Shown piece by piece: positions 16,113-24,648 of a stretch of 64,000 nucleotides of DNA; position 1 is the first letter of the stretch; each line of letters begins with the position of its first letter. Source of the stretch: Rhodobacteraceae bacterium WD3A24 (GTDB taxonomy: Bacteria; Pseudomonadota; Alphaproteobacteria; Rhodobacterales; Rhodobacteraceae); assembly GCA_002967695.1 (NCBI GenBank), contig PUHN01000004.1, forward strand, positions 1 through 64,000. The letters are read 5' to 3'. The translations under genes and the position numbers were made by a program. The notes beneath the pieces are model-generated. The model saw only the letters and a program-made list of their open reading frames with translations, did no database searches and was not told where the DNA came from.

Positions 16113-16708
16113 GCGATTTCCTCTTTGGCCTGGTGGCACAATACGGCGCGCTGGTCGTGCTGGCCTCGACCTATCTGTCCTGTCTGGCCCTGCCTGTGCC
16201 GAGTTCTTTCGTGATGCTCGCCGCCGGGGCTTTTGTCGGGTCGGGCGATCTGGCCGCGGCGGAAGTGCTGGGCGCGGCGGCGCTGGGGGCGGTGGCCGGC
16301 GACCAGACCGGGTTCTGGGCCGGTCGCCTCGCCGGCCGGGCGATCGAGGCGCGCCTCGCAAGGGTGCGGGCGCGCGCCGCCGCACTCGATCGTGCCCGCG
16401 CCATGATGCGCCGCTGGGGCGGGGTCGGCGTGTTTTTTACGACCTGGGCGGTCAGCCCGCTGGGCCCCTATGTCAACCTGCTGGCAGGCGGCACGGCGAT
16501 GCGCTGGCTGCGCTTCACGCTGTGGGATGCGGCGGGCGAGACGGTCTGGGTGACGATCTATGTCGGCCTAGGCTATGGTTTCGGCGGCCAGATCGCCACG
16601 ATCGCCGATCTCGTGGGCAACTGGGTGGCATTCCTGTCGCTTCTGGTTGTCACGCTTCTGCTGGGGGCGTTGCTGCTGCACCGCGCCCGGAGACTGCCAC
16701 CTACCTGA
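16109..16708 (+). CDS. DedA family (SNARE-associated / VTT domain) membrane protein
   Basis: 199 residues, full length. It has an amphipathic start then four or five hydrophobic helices, with the DedA core: LALPVPSSFVMLAAGAFVG, GAVAGDQTGFWAGRLAGR and the conserved GVFFTTWAVSPLGPYVNLLAGG. DedA proteins sit in the inner membrane and are linked to lipid-carrier recycling, membrane potential and resistance to cationic compounds; undecaprenyl-phosphate translocation has been shown for some. The gene overlaps the preceding small membrane gene by ATGA and ends 82 bp before the nidogen/RTX gene. Confidence 0.88.
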   Translation: MSDFLFGLVAQYGALVVLASTYLSCLALPVPSSFVMLAAGAFVGSGDLAAAEVLGAAALGAVAGDQTGFWAGRLAGRAIEARLARVRARAAALDRARAMMRRWGGVGVFFTTWAVSPLGPYVNLLAGGTAMRWLRFTLWDAAGETVWVTIYVGLGYGFGGQIATIADLVGNWVAFLSLLVVTLLLGALLLHRARRLPPT

Positions 16709-16790
16709 CGATGTCGCCCGGCCATTGGCCCGTTCTTAACCCTCCGATGGAAAGGTGGCTTGCGCATCACCATCCGAGGGGAGCACCGGC

Positions 16791-18095
16791 ATGGCGTTCA
16801 AGGACATTCCCGGGGGCGGCGCGCTGATCGGCGGGCTGGGCGGGCCGCGCGGCTATGGCGACGTCGTGCTGCCGCGCAACGACGACGGGTGGCAGCGGCT
16901 CGATCTTGGCGGCGTGTTCGCGGGGGGCATGCGCATGGGCGGCACGCTGTTCTCGCCCGATGCGTTCTACGTCAACACCAATGGCACCGTTTCCCTGGGC
17001 GCGCCGCTGGCGATGAATTCGCACGGCGACCTGCCGCAACCCGACAAGGCGGTGATCGCGCCCTTTTGGGCCGATGTCGACACGCGGCTCAGCGGCGAGG
17101 CGCCGGAAAGCGGGCGCATCTGGGCCGATCTCGATGCCGGCAACGGCGTGGTGACGATCACATGGAGCGATGTCGGCGCCTTCCGCCGCGATGCCGAGCG
17201 GACGAATGCCTTTCAACTCCAGCTCTTCGATCGTGGCGGGGGCGATTTCGACGCGGTTCTGCGGTACGATCGTGTGGAGTGGACGAAGGGCGCCCTGCTC
17301 GACAGTGCGCATGGCTGGGTCGGGGTGACAGCGGGGGAAGACACCCTTTATGAACATCCCGCCTCCGGCCTGCCCGACGCGCTGCTCGGCCTCGACACTC
17401 GGCCCGGCAACGCCGGCGAGGCGGGCCTGTGGGTGCTGCCGTTCCGTGACGGGGCGTTTGACGACGAGCTGATTTCCGGGCCCGGGCCGGGACAAGGCCG
17501 GGTTCTCGAAGGCGGGGCGGGGGACGACACCCTCACCGGCGGCGCCGGATACGACACGCTGATGGGCAGTGACGGGGCCGATTTCCTCGACGCGGGCGCG
17601 GGCGGCGGCGTGGCCGATTATGGCCGGGCGAATGGTGGCATCATTGTCTCGCTCGCCGATCCGTCGCGCAACGCTGGCTGGGCGGAGGGTGACACATATC
17701 TGGGCGTCGCGGATGTCGCCGGCACGGGCCATGCTGATACGCTGCGCGGCGACGGAAGCGACAATCGCCTCGGCGGCGGCGCGGGCGATGACACGCTCGA
17801 AGGCGGTGCAGGCAACGACAGGCTCGACGGCGGTGCGGGCGATGATCTGATCGTGGGCGGAACTCGCAGCGCGCCTGATGCGGCGCCCCTTTCCGCGCGC
17901 GAACTGGCGCCCGGCCCCGACGCGTTCGTCTTCGCGCAGCCGGCCGTGCAACCGCCCGCCCCCGTGGCCCCGCCGGCCGGGGCCGTCGCGGCGCCGGCGG
18001 GGGCTCCGATTGCCGATGTGCCGGACACTTTCGCGCCCCCGGAGGAAGAGGATTTCGCCGGCCTCGTCTGGGATGACGCGCTCGCCTGGGCGTGA
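16791..18095 (+). CDS. Nidogen-like domain protein with RTX calcium-binding repeats
   Basis: 434 residues with no N-terminal signal peptide, as expected for RTX proteins exported by type I secretion through a C-terminal signal. Residues about 55-200 look like a NIDO domain: FYVNTNGTVSLG, APFWADVDTRLSG and an ITWSDVG core. Two blocks of hemolysin-type nonapeptides follow (LEGGAGDDTLTGGAGYDTLMG and GGGAGDDTLEGGAGNDRLDG type), which fold into a calcium-stabilised beta-roll. Then comes a Pro/Ala-rich linker and an acidic C-terminal tail (PPEEEDFAGLVWDDALAW). It is probably a secreted surface or matrix protein. No type I exporter genes are adjacent. Confidence 0.82.
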   Translation: MAFKDIPGGGALIGGLGGPRGYGDVVLPRNDDGWQRLDLGGVFAGGMRMGGTLFSPDAFYVNTNGTVSLGAPLAMNSHGDLPQPDKAVIAPFWADVDTRLSGEAPESGRIWADLDAGNGVVTITWSDVGAFRRDAERTNAFQLQLFDRGGGDFDAVLRYDRVEWTKGALLDSAHGWVGVTAGEDTLYEHPASGLPDALLGLDTRPGNAGEAGLWVLPFRDGAFDDELISGPGPGQGRVLEGGAGDDTLTGGAGYDTLMGSDGADFLDAGAGGGVADYGRANGGIIVSLADPSRNAGWAEGDTYLGVADVAGTGHADTLRGDGSDNRLGGGAGDDTLEGGAGNDRLDGGAGDDLIVGGTRSAPDAAPLSARELAPGPDAFVFAQPAVQPPAPVAPPAGAVAAPAGAPIADVPDTFAPPEEEDFAGLVWDDALAWA

Positions 18096-18168
18096 ATGCG
18101 CGCCGTCCGCTTGACAGCCCCGCGGGGACGGGCGATTGCCCCTGGGGGCGTTTCAACGGAGGCTGCGC

Positions 18169-19473
18169 ATGCGCATCGCGATGATCGGAACGGGCTATGT
18201 CGGGCTCGTCTCGGGGGTCTGCCTGTCGGATTTCGGCCACGAGGTCACCTGCGTCGATCACGACGCGGGCAAGGTCACGCGGTTGCAGGCCGGGGAGGTG
18301 CCGATCTTCGAGCCCGGCCTCGACGCGGTGATGGCGCGCAATTCCGAGGCGGGCCGGCTGCATTTCTCCTCGGATCTGGCCGGCGCGGTGGATGGCGCGG
18401 ACGCGGTGTTCATCGCCGTGGGCACGCCCACGCGCCGGGGCGACGGGCACGCCGATCTGAGCCATGTACACGCCGCCGCCGAGGAAGTGGCTGCCGCGCT
18501 GACCTCGCCGACGGTGGTGGTCGTCAAGTCCACGGTGCCGGTGGGCACCAACCGCGACGTGCAGGAGCGCATCCATGCCGCGCGGCCCGATCTGCGGGTG
18601 GAGATTGCCTCAAACCCCGAATTCCTGCGCGAGGGCGCGGCGATCGACGATTTCATGCGCCCCGACCGGGTGATCGTGGGCGCCGAGACCGAGCGCGCCC
18701 GCGCGGTGATGGGCGAGATCTATCGCCCGCTCTTCCTGCGCGACTTTCCGGTCGTCTATACCGATCTGGAATCGGCCGAGATCATCAAATACGCCGCCAA
18801 CGCCTTTCTGGCGACCAAGATCAGCTTCATCGGCGAGATCGCCGCGCTGTGCGAGCGCGTGGGCGCCGATGTCAAGGACGTGGCCAAGGGCATGGGGCTC
18901 GACGGGCGCATCGGCAACAAGTTCCTTCATGCCGGGCCGGGATACGGGGGCTCGTGCTTTCCCAAGGACACTCGCGCGCTGGCCCGCATCGGGCAGGAAC
19001 GCGGCGCGCCGCAGCGTATCACCGAGGCGGTCATCGAGGTCAATGAGGGGGTCAAGCGGCGCATGGTCGACAAGCTGCTCGATCTGTGCGGCGGCAGCTT
19101 CAACGGCCGGCGGGTCGCTGTGCTGGGCGTGACCTTCAAGCCCAACACTGACGACATGCGCGAGGCGCCGAGCCTGACCATCGTGCCGGCGATGATCGGC
19201 CGGGGCGCAGAGGTGCGCGTCTGCGACCCGCAGGGGTTTCGCGAGGGCGCCGCGTTGCTGCCCGGCGCGATCTGGCATGAAGACCCTTATGAGGCGGTCG
19301 AGGGCGCCGATCTTCTGGTCACGCTGACCGAGTGGAACGCCTTTCGCGCGCTCGATCTGGCGCGGCTGGCCGGCGCGATGCGCAGCGCCCGCCTGGCGGA
19401 TCTGCGCAACATCTATGAGCGCGAAGCGGCGCTGGCCGCTGGCTTTGACGATTATGCCGGTGTTGGCCGCTGA
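18169..19473 (+). CDS. UDP-glucose 6-dehydrogenase
   Basis: 434 residues, standard for the UDP-glucose/GDP-mannose dehydrogenase family. It oxidises UDP-glucose to UDP-glucuronate with two NAD+, providing a precursor for exopolysaccharide or glycolipids. Motifs: the N-terminal Rossmann GTGYVGLVSG (8-17), VGTPTR, the KSTVPVGTN loop, NPEFLREGAAI, the catalytic Cys263 in GYGGSCFPKD and the C-terminal FKPNTDDMREAPS. The start is ATG 18169 with an ACGGAGG ribosome-binding site. No other polysaccharide gene is adjacent. The symbol could be ugd, udg or rkpK; UDP-glucose is the most likely substrate by family. Confidence 0.93.
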   Translation: MRIAMIGTGYVGLVSGVCLSDFGHEVTCVDHDAGKVTRLQAGEVPIFEPGLDAVMARNSEAGRLHFSSDLAGAVDGADAVFIAVGTPTRRGDGHADLSHVHAAAEEVAAALTSPTVVVVKSTVPVGTNRDVQERIHAARPDLRVEIASNPEFLREGAAIDDFMRPDRVIVGAETERARAVMGEIYRPLFLRDFPVVYTDLESAEIIKYAANAFLATKISFIGEIAALCERVGADVKDVAKGMGLDGRIGNKFLHAGPGYGGSCFPKDTRALARIGQERGAPQRITEAVIEVNEGVKRRMVDKLLDLCGGSFNGRRVAVLGVTFKPNTDDMREAPSLTIVPAMIGRGAEVRVCDPQGFREGAALLPGAIWHEDPYEAVEGADLLVTLTEWNAFRALDLARLAGAMRSARLADLRNIYEREAALAAGFDDYAGVGR

Positions 19474-19493
19474 GCGCGCCATGTTGTTTTTTT
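19464..19493 (+). terminator. Candidate rho-independent terminator of the UDP-glucose dehydrogenase gene
   Basis: A short imperfect GC hairpin (GGCCGC / GCGCC) spans the stop codon and is followed by TTGTTTTTTT. This is one of only two long T-tracts outside genes in the window. The stem is weak, so the call is tentative. Confidence 0.3.
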
Positions 19494-19580
19494 CGCACAG
19501 AAGGCATGCATCCCTGCGGAATTGTGCGCCAGTGGCGGGTCAATTAGCTCCCCGGTCAGCAGCAACCGAAGGAGAGCTTC

Positions 19581-20192
19581 ATGTCCGTCAAACTGGCGAT
19601 CGTCTTCTATTCCACCTATGGTGACAATCACCGTATGGCCGAAATGGCCGCCGAAGCCGCCCGTGCCGAGGGCGCCGAGGTCAGGCTGATGCGCGCGCCG
19701 GAGACCGCGCCGAAAGAGATCGTCGAGGGGCAGGATGCCTGGAAGGCCCAGCTCGACAAGATGTCCGACATCCCGGAGGCGACGCCGGCCGACATGGAAT
19801 GGGCCGATGCCTACCTCTTCTCGTCGCCGACGCGCTTCGGCACCGTCGCCAGCCAGATGCGCGCCTTCATCGACACGCTGGGCGGGCAGTGGTTTTCCGG
19901 CAAACTCGCCGACAAGGCGGTCAGCGCGATGACGTCGGCACAGAATCCGCATGGCGGTCAGGAATCCACGCTTCTGGGCCTCTACACCACCTTCATGCAC
20001 TGGGGCGCGGTCATCGTGGCGCCGGGCTACACCGACCAGTCGCTTTTCGAATCCGGTGGCAACCCCTATGGCTACAGCCACAGCGCCGGGACCGATTTCA
20101 CCGACGCCCAGAAAAAGGCGATCGCGCATCAGGCGCGCAGGCTGGTTCGCCACGCCGCCGCCATTTCCGGGAAAGAGCGCCTCGCGGCCTGA
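19581..20192 (+). CDS. wrbA: NAD(P)H:quinone oxidoreductase, WrbA type
   Basis: 203 residues, a flavodoxin-fold protein of the WrbA family. These tetrameric FMN enzymes reduce quinones by two electrons and protect from oxidative stress. FMN-binding loops are visible: [32 protein letters not shown] with [18 protein letters not shown], and [19 protein letters not shown]. The ATG at 19581 follows a GAAGGAGAGC ribosome-binding site. The 107-bp upstream gap is AT-richer than its surroundings and probably holds its own promoter. Confidence 0.94.
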   Translation: MSVKLAIVFYSTYGDNHRMAEMAAEAARAEGAEVRLMRAPETAPKEIVEGQDAWKAQLDKMSDIPEATPADMEWADAYLFSSPTRFGTVASQMRAFIDTLGGQWFSGKLADKAVSAMTSAQNPHGGQESTLLGLYTTFMHWGAVIVAPGYTDQSLFESGGNPYGYSHSAGTDFTDAQKKAIAHQARRLVRHAAAISGKERLAA

Positions 20193-20234
20193 TCCGGGGC
20201 GCCCCGTCGCAAGGCGGTGCCCCCCCGAACCGCG

Positions 20235-20263
20235 CACCGCGCCACCTGTCTGGGGGCGCGGTG
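20235..20263. terminator. Hairpin between convergent wrbA and the metalloprotease gene
   Basis: Arms CACCGCGCC (20235-20243) and GGCGCGGTG (20255-20263) are perfect complements around an 11-nt loop, followed on the plus strand by a short T-rich stretch. The position between two convergent stop codons fits a shared terminator. Confidence 0.5.
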
Positions 20264-20266
20264 TCT

Positions 20267-20689
20267 TCATTCCCACCAGCGATCGACGGTCGCGATGTCG
20301 GCGTCGGACCAGCCCAGGTGATGGGCCAGCTCGTGGATGTAGACATGGGTGATCAGCTCGCCCAGGGCGACATCGCCGCGATGCGCCCATTCGTCCAGGA
20401 TCGGGCGGCGGAACAGCCAGATCGTGTCCGGCCCCGTCGGCTGATCCATCACCGAGCGTTCGGTCAGCGGAATCCCGTCATACAGTCCGGTAAGCTCGAA
20501 CGGGTCGTCGAGGTCGAGATCGGCGAGCATCGCGTCGGGCGCGAAGTCCTCGACCCGGACCGCGATCCCCTGCGCCGCCGCGCGGAAGCGGGCGGGCAGC
20601 GCCGCGATGGCCCGCTGGGCGAGGGCCTCGAAATCGGCCAGTCCGGGCGCCGCCAGCCCGGCCAAGATGTCGGTGTCATCGTCGCGCAT
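20267..20689 (-). CDS. Zincin-like metallopeptidase (PF06262 / DUF1025)
   Basis: 140 residues. The active-site helix is THVYIHELAHHLGWSD, with the HExxH zinc motif at His119-Glu120-His123. A downstream acidic residue (Asp127) would complete the site. The N-terminal half has the family features FEALAQRAIAALP and VEDFAPD. The small size and the motif near the C-terminus are typical of this minimal zincin family; natural substrates are unknown. The start is ATG 20689 with a GGAGG ribosome-binding site; an upstream in-frame ATG lacks one. The gene is divergent from gltX with 74 bp between starts. Confidence 0.85.
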   Translation of the reverse strand: MRDDDTDILAGLAAPGLADFEALAQRAIAALPARFRAAAQGIAVRVEDFAPDAMLADLDLDDPFELTGLYDGIPLTERSVMDQPTGPDTIWLFRRPILDEWAHRGDVALGELITHVYIHELAHHLGWSDADIATVDRWWE

Positions 20690-20763
20690 CGGCCACCTCC
20701 CGTGCCCCGATATGGACAAAACCGCGCGCTTGTGAAAGAGCGTTGCCGCACAAGGAGATCGCG

Positions 20764-22086
20764 ATGACCGTCACCCGCTTCGCCCCGTCGCCCACGGGCT
20801 ATCTGCATGTCGGCAACCTGCGCACGGCGCTGTTCAACTATCTGATCGCGCACAAGGCCGGGGGCACCTTCATCCTGCGGCTCGACGACACCGATCCCGA
20901 ACGCTCCAGGCCCGAATACGCCGACGCGATCCGCGAGGATCTCAGGTGGCTGGGGCTGGAATGGGGCCGCGAGGAGCGTCAGTCGCAGCGGCTGGACCGC
21001 TACGAGGCCGCCGCCGAGCGGATGCGCGCCTCGGGCCGTCTCTACGAGTGCTTCGACACGCCCGAGGAGCTGGAGCTGAAGCGGCGCAAGCAGCTCGCCA
21101 TGGGGCGCCCGCCGGTCTATGACCGCTCGGCGCTGAAGCTTTCGGAGGCCGAGAAGGCCGAAATGCGCAAGGAGCGTCAGCCGCACTGGCGCTTCAAGCT
21201 GGATCACGAGCGGATCGAGTGGGAGGACGGAATCCTCGGCCCCATCTCGATCGACGCGGCCAGTGTGAGCGACCCGGTGCTGATCCGCGGGGACGGGCAG
21301 GTGCTCTACACGCTGGCCTCGGTGGTGGACGACACAGAAATGGGCGTTACCGACGTGGTGCGCGGCTCGGACCACGTCACCAACACCGCCACGCAGATCC
21401 AGATCATCCGCGCGCTGGGCGGCACGCCGCCGCGGTTCGCCCATCACAGCCTGCTGACCGGCCCGCAGGGCGAGGCGTTGTCCAAGCGGCTGGGCACGCT
21501 GGCGCTGCGCGATCTGCGCGCGCGCGGGGTGGCGCCGATGGCGCTCGTCTCGCTGATGGCGCGGCTCGGCTCGTCGAAACCGGTGGAGCTTGCCGCCTCG
21601 CTCGACGAGCTCGCCGAGAATTTCGAGTTGTCGGATTTCGGCGCCGCCCCGACCAAGTTCGACGAGCGCGACCTGTTCCCGCTGACGCGCGCCTGGCTGC
21701 AGTCGCTGTCCTTCGAGGAGGTGCGCGGGCGCATCCTGGCGCTGGGCGTGCCCGAGGCCGAAGCCGAACGTTTCTGGCGCGTCACGCGCGAGAACATCAC
21801 CGTCCTCGATGATCTGGCGGACTGGTGGAAGCTGTGCCGCGAGGGGGCCGAGCCACTCATCGACGAGGCGGACCGCGACTTCGTTGCCGAGGCGATGACG
21901 CTGCTGCCCGAGCCGCCCTACGACGACAGCACCTGGAAGACCTGGACCGAGGCGGTCAAGGAGAAGACCGGCCGCAAGGGCAAGGCGCTGTTCATGCCGC
22001 TGCGCAAGGCGCTGACGGGGCAGGCGCAGGGGCCCGACATGGCCACTCTCATGCCGCTGCTGCAAAAGGTGCGCGCCAGGGACTGA
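20764..22086 (+). CDS. gltX: Glutamyl-tRNA synthetase, short GltX2-like
   Basis: 440 residues, class I aminoacyl-tRNA synthetase. It begins RFAPSPTGYLHVGNLRTALFN, with HVGN (15-18) as the HIGH motif. The KMSKS equivalent reads ALSKR (238-242), a form seen in the second GluRS of many alphaproteobacteria, where the two paralogues can divide tRNA-Glu and tRNA-Gln. Substrate-binding YTLASVVDD and VVRGSDHVTNTATQIQI are present. It charges tRNA with glutamate in the cytosol. The ATG follows AAGGAGATCG. A second gltX is expected elsewhere in the genome. Confidence 0.94.
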   Translation: MTVTRFAPSPTGYLHVGNLRTALFNYLIAHKAGGTFILRLDDTDPERSRPEYADAIREDLRWLGLEWGREERQSQRLDRYEAAAERMRASGRLYECFDTPEELELKRRKQLAMGRPPVYDRSALKLSEAEKAEMRKERQPHWRFKLDHERIEWEDGILGPISIDAASVSDPVLIRGDGQVLYTLASVVDDTEMGVTDVVRGSDHVTNTATQIQIIRALGGTPPRFAHHSLLTGPQGEALSKRLGTLALRDLRARGVAPMALVSLMARLGSSKPVELAASLDELAENFELSDFGAAPTKFDERDLFPLTRAWLQSLSFEEVRGRILALGVPEAEAERFWRVTRENITVLDDLADWWKLCREGAEPLIDEADRDFVAEAMTLLPEPPYDDSTWKTWTEAVKEKTGRKGKALFMPLRKALTGQAQGPDMATLMPLLQKVRARD

Positions 22087-22101
22087 CCGCGCGGGCGCGT
22101 C

Positions 22102-22668
22102 CTAACCGCGGATGATGCGCACGCCCAGCGTGGCGAGCCATTCATCGACGAATCCCAGCTCGGTGGCGCTCAGCGGCTGCGCGCGGGGGTAACGGGGATC
22201 GGCCCGGTCGTCGCGGACAGGGGCGTCCCAGCCATGGGTCGTCTCGAAAAAGCGGATCGCGCCCGATTCCCCGAACTCGCGCAGATAGCCCTGCACGACT
22301 ACGTCGAGATAGCTCAGCAGGATCGGATGGCGCACGGTGGGCCCCGCCGCGCGCGACTCGGGGACGGCATAGATTTGTGCGGCGACCGGCCGCGGCGCGG
22401 CGTGGCCCAGCCCGTGGCTCACCTGATGGCGGTCGTAGCCCCATTCGCGCCGGTCGAGCGCCGCCCAGTCGCCGCCGGGCACCGCGGCGATCAGCCCCTC
22501 GATTTCCGACTGCGGGTCGGGCACGGCGGTCAGAAAGGGCACCTCCTGCAGGTGGGTGTGCCGCCAGGCGCGCCGCCATCCGCGCACGCGGGCGTGATAC
22601 GCCTCGCCGTAGTCATGGGTGCGGCGGTTCACGAGGCTGCCATAGCCAAAGAAGAACGGCTCAGTCAT
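22102..22668 (-). CDS. Gamma-glutamylcyclotransferase-like (GGCT/AIG2 fold) protein
   Basis: 188 residues. The N-terminal FFFGYGSLVNRRTH is the YGSL substrate-binding loop of the cyclotransferase fold. HARVRGWRRAWRHT and IEGLIAAVPGGDWAALDRREWGY follow the family pattern, in which an acidic residue (here in ALDRRE) helps catalysis. Members release 5-oxoproline from gamma-glutamyl compounds or glutathione, but this subgroup is uncharacterised. The start is ATG 22668; the ribosome-binding site is weak and the open frame extends further upstream without recognisable homology. Convergent with gltX across 15 bp. Confidence 0.72.
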   Translation of the reverse strand: MTEPFFFGYGSLVNRRTHDYGEAYHARVRGWRRAWRHTHLQEVPFLTAVPDPQSEIEGLIAAVPGGDWAALDRREWGYDRHQVSHGLGHAAPRPVAAQIYAVPESRAAGPTVRHPILLSYLDVVVQGYLREFGESGAIRFFETTHGWDAPVRDDRADPRYPRAQPLSATELGFVDEWLATLGVRIIRG

Positions 22669-22880
22669 GGGCAAAATCTGCGCGATCGGTGCCGCGGCCG
22701 CAAGGGGCGCGCGCAAACCACCCCGCCCCTTGGCGGCGATTCGCGCGGCGGGGCGGCTTTCCGGCGGCCGCCGGCGCGTGGGCAACCGGCCGGAAAAGCG
22801 AGAACTTCCGCCACCGGGGTGCATTGTGCACATGGCGGGGCTTGAACCGATGGGGGGGCTGCGCTACCCCTTCTTGACAC
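22669..22880. other. Intergenic region upstream of the glycine riboswitch
   Basis: About 210 bp between the start of the cyclotransferase-like gene and the first glycine aptamer. It must contain the gcv promoter. TTGAAC (22842-22847) with a 17-nt spacer to TACCCC (22865-22870) is the best pair I find, but the -10 is poor. No other element is evident. Confidence 0.3.
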
Positions 22881-22977
22881 GGACACGGGAGAACCCGGCG
22901 GGCGCGGTGGCGTCTGGCCGGTGCCGAAGGAGCAACCGCCCCGGTAAACTCTCAGGCGCCAGGACCGGTCCGCAGGA
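22881..22977 (+). ncRNA. Glycine riboswitch, first aptamer
   Basis: The conserved core GGGAGAACCC, GCCGAAGGAGCAA and ACTCTCAGGC-GCC-AGGAC is present in order, matching the glycine aptamer. It is followed directly by a second aptamer, the tandem architecture classic for gcv operons. Glycine binding switches on the downstream glycine cleavage genes. Confidence 0.9.
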
Positions 22978-22978
22978 T

Positions 22979-23050
22979 ACACTCTGGAGAGAGGCGCCGC
23001 AGCGCCCGCCGAAGGGATAACGATCTCAGGCGAAAGGACAGAGGGGGCAT
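22979..23050 (+). ncRNA. Glycine riboswitch, second aptamer
   Basis: The second aptamer has CTGGAGAGA, CGCCGAAGGGATAA and ATCTCAGGC-GAA-AGGAC, closing with AGAGGGGG that can pair with the CACTCT start. It ends about 70 nt before the gcvT ATG. I see no obvious terminator stem with a T-tract in that gap, so control may be at translation initiation, an inference. Confidence 0.9.
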
Positions 23051-23119
23051 CGCGGCGGTGGCCAGAGGGGCCTCACGCGCCGGTGCCGGGGCCAACCGGC
23101 GGAAAGGGGAACGATTCGC

Positions 23120-24247
23120 ATGGCCGACTCCGGCTCCGACCTTGCACGCACGGTTCTTTATGACCTGCACGCCGAACTGGGCGCGAAGATGGTACCCTTC
23201 GCGGGCTATGAGATGCCCGTTCAGTATTCGATGGGCGTGCTCAAGGAACATCTGCACACGCGCGCCCATGCCGGCCTGTTCGATGTCAGCCATATGGGGC
23301 AGGTGATCCTGCGCGGCGCGGGCGTTGCCGAGGCGCTGGAGGCGCTGGTGCCCGTCAGCGTCGCCGGGCTGAAGGAGGGCCGCCAGCGCTATGCGCTGTT
23401 CACCAACGAGGATGGCGGCATCCTTGACGATTTCATGGTCGCCAATCGCGGCGACCACCTGTTTCTTGTGGTCAACGCCGCGCGCAAGGCCCACGACATC
23501 GCCCATCTGCGCGGGAAGCTTCCCGACAGCGTCCTCGTCGAGCCGATCGAGGATCGCGCGCTGATCGCATTGCAGGGCCCCGCCGCCGAGGGCGCGCTGG
23601 CGCTGCTCATCCCCGAGGTGGGCGAGATGCGCTTCATGGATGTCGCCACCCACGCCTGGGAGGGCGAGGAGCTGTGGATTTCCCGCTCGGGCTACACCGG
23701 CGAGGACGGCTTCGAGATTTCGGTGCCCGCGCGCCGGGCCGAGGGGTTCGCCCGTGCCCTGCTGGCGATGGAGCCGGTCGCGCCCATCGGGCTTGGCGCG
23801 CGCGACTCGCTGCGGCTGGAGGCGGGGCTGTGCCTCTATGGCCACGACATCGACACCACGACGACGCCCGTCGAGGCGGGTCTCGGCTGGGCGATCCAGA
23901 AGGTCCGCCGCCGGGGCGGAGATCGCGCGGGCGGCTTTCCCGGCGCCGAGCGCGTTCTGCGCGAACTCGACGAAGGACCGGCGCGCCGCCGTGTGGGCCT
24001 GCGCCCCGAGGGCCGCGCACCCATGCGCGAAGGCGTGGAGCTGTTCGACACCGATGCCGGCGGCACTCCGGTCGGCCGGGTGACCTCGGGCGCCTTCGGG
24101 CCGTCGATCGGCGCGCCGGTGGCGATGGGCTATCTGCCCGCGGCATTGGCCGATGAGGGAACACGGGTTTTCGGCGAGATGCGCGGCAAGCGCCACGCCG
24201 CCACCGTCAGCGGGCTGCCGTTCCGGCCGGCCGCCTACAGGAAATAG
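23120..24247 (+). CDS. gcvT: Glycine cleavage system T protein (aminomethyltransferase)
   Basis: 375 residues, full length. It transfers the methylene group from the lipoyl-bound aminomethyl intermediate on GcvH to tetrahydrofolate and releases ammonia. Motifs: TVLYDLHAELGAKMVPFAGYEMP, GLFDVSHMGQ (folate pocket), SRSGYTGEDGFEIS and LEAGLCLYGHDID, with the C-terminal VTSGAFGPSIGAPVAMGY. The ATG follows AAGGGGAACG. It is the first gene of gcvT-gcvH-gcvP, with the glycine riboswitch in the leader, so expression is expected to rise with glycine. Confidence 0.96.
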   Translation: MADSGSDLARTVLYDLHAELGAKMVPFAGYEMPVQYSMGVLKEHLHTRAHAGLFDVSHMGQVILRGAGVAEALEALVPVSVAGLKEGRQRYALFTNEDGGILDDFMVANRGDHLFLVVNAARKAHDIAHLRGKLPDSVLVEPIEDRALIALQGPAAEGALALLIPEVGEMRFMDVATHAWEGEELWISRSGYTGEDGFEISVPARRAEGFARALLAMEPVAPIGLGARDSLRLEAGLCLYGHDIDTTTTPVEAGLGWAIQKVRRRGGDRAGGFPGAERVLRELDEGPARRRVGLRPEGRAPMREGVELFDTDAGGTPVGRVTSGAFGPSIGAPVAMGYLPAALADEGTRVFGEMRGKRHAATVSGLPFRPAAYRK

Positions 24248-24277
24248 ACACTCGATCCAGCAAGAGGGGGACGACAG

Positions 24278-24637
24278 ATGAAGTACACAGAAGAACACGA
24301 ATGGCTGCGCGTGGAGGGTGATCTGGTTGTGGTGGGCATAACCGAACACGCCGCCGAGCAGCTCGGCGACGTGGTGTTCGTGGAACTGCCGGCGCGCGAG
24401 ACGAAGGTCGCCAAGGATGACGAGATCGTGGTGATCGAGTCGGTCAAGGCGGCCTCCGACATCCTCGCGCCCGTCGAGGGCGAGATCGTCGAGATCAACG
24501 AGGCGCTGACCGACAATCCCGGCCTGGTCAACGAGGATCCGTTGGGCGAGGCTTGGATCTTTAAGATGAAGGTCGAGGACATGGATGCCATCGACGCCTT
24601 CATGGACGAGGACGAGTACAAGGACTTCATCGGCTGA
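24278..24637 (+). CDS. gcvH: Glycine cleavage system H protein
   Basis: 119 residues. A small lipoyl carrier that shuttles the aminomethyl group between GcvP, GcvT and the L protein. The start [15 protein letters not shown] and the lipoylation site [11 protein letters not shown] with Lys57 are standard, as is the C-terminal EDEYKDFIG. It lies 30 bp after gcvT and 11 bp before gcvP, each with its own Shine-Dalgarno (AAGAGGGGG here). Lipoylation by LipA/LipB enzymes encoded elsewhere is needed. Confidence 0.97.
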   Translation: MKYTEEHEWLRVEGDLVVVGITEHAAEQLGDVVFVELPARETKVAKDDEIVVIESVKAASDILAPVEGEIVEINEALTDNPGLVNEDPLGEAWIFKMKVEDMDAIDAFMDEDEYKDFIG

Positions 24638-24648
24638 AGGAGGCCAAG

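Noticed and set aside
22835-22870. A tRNA-like string GGCTTGAACCGATGG near 22840.
   Set aside because: It resembles a T-arm in reverse but no acceptor or anticodon stem can be built around it.
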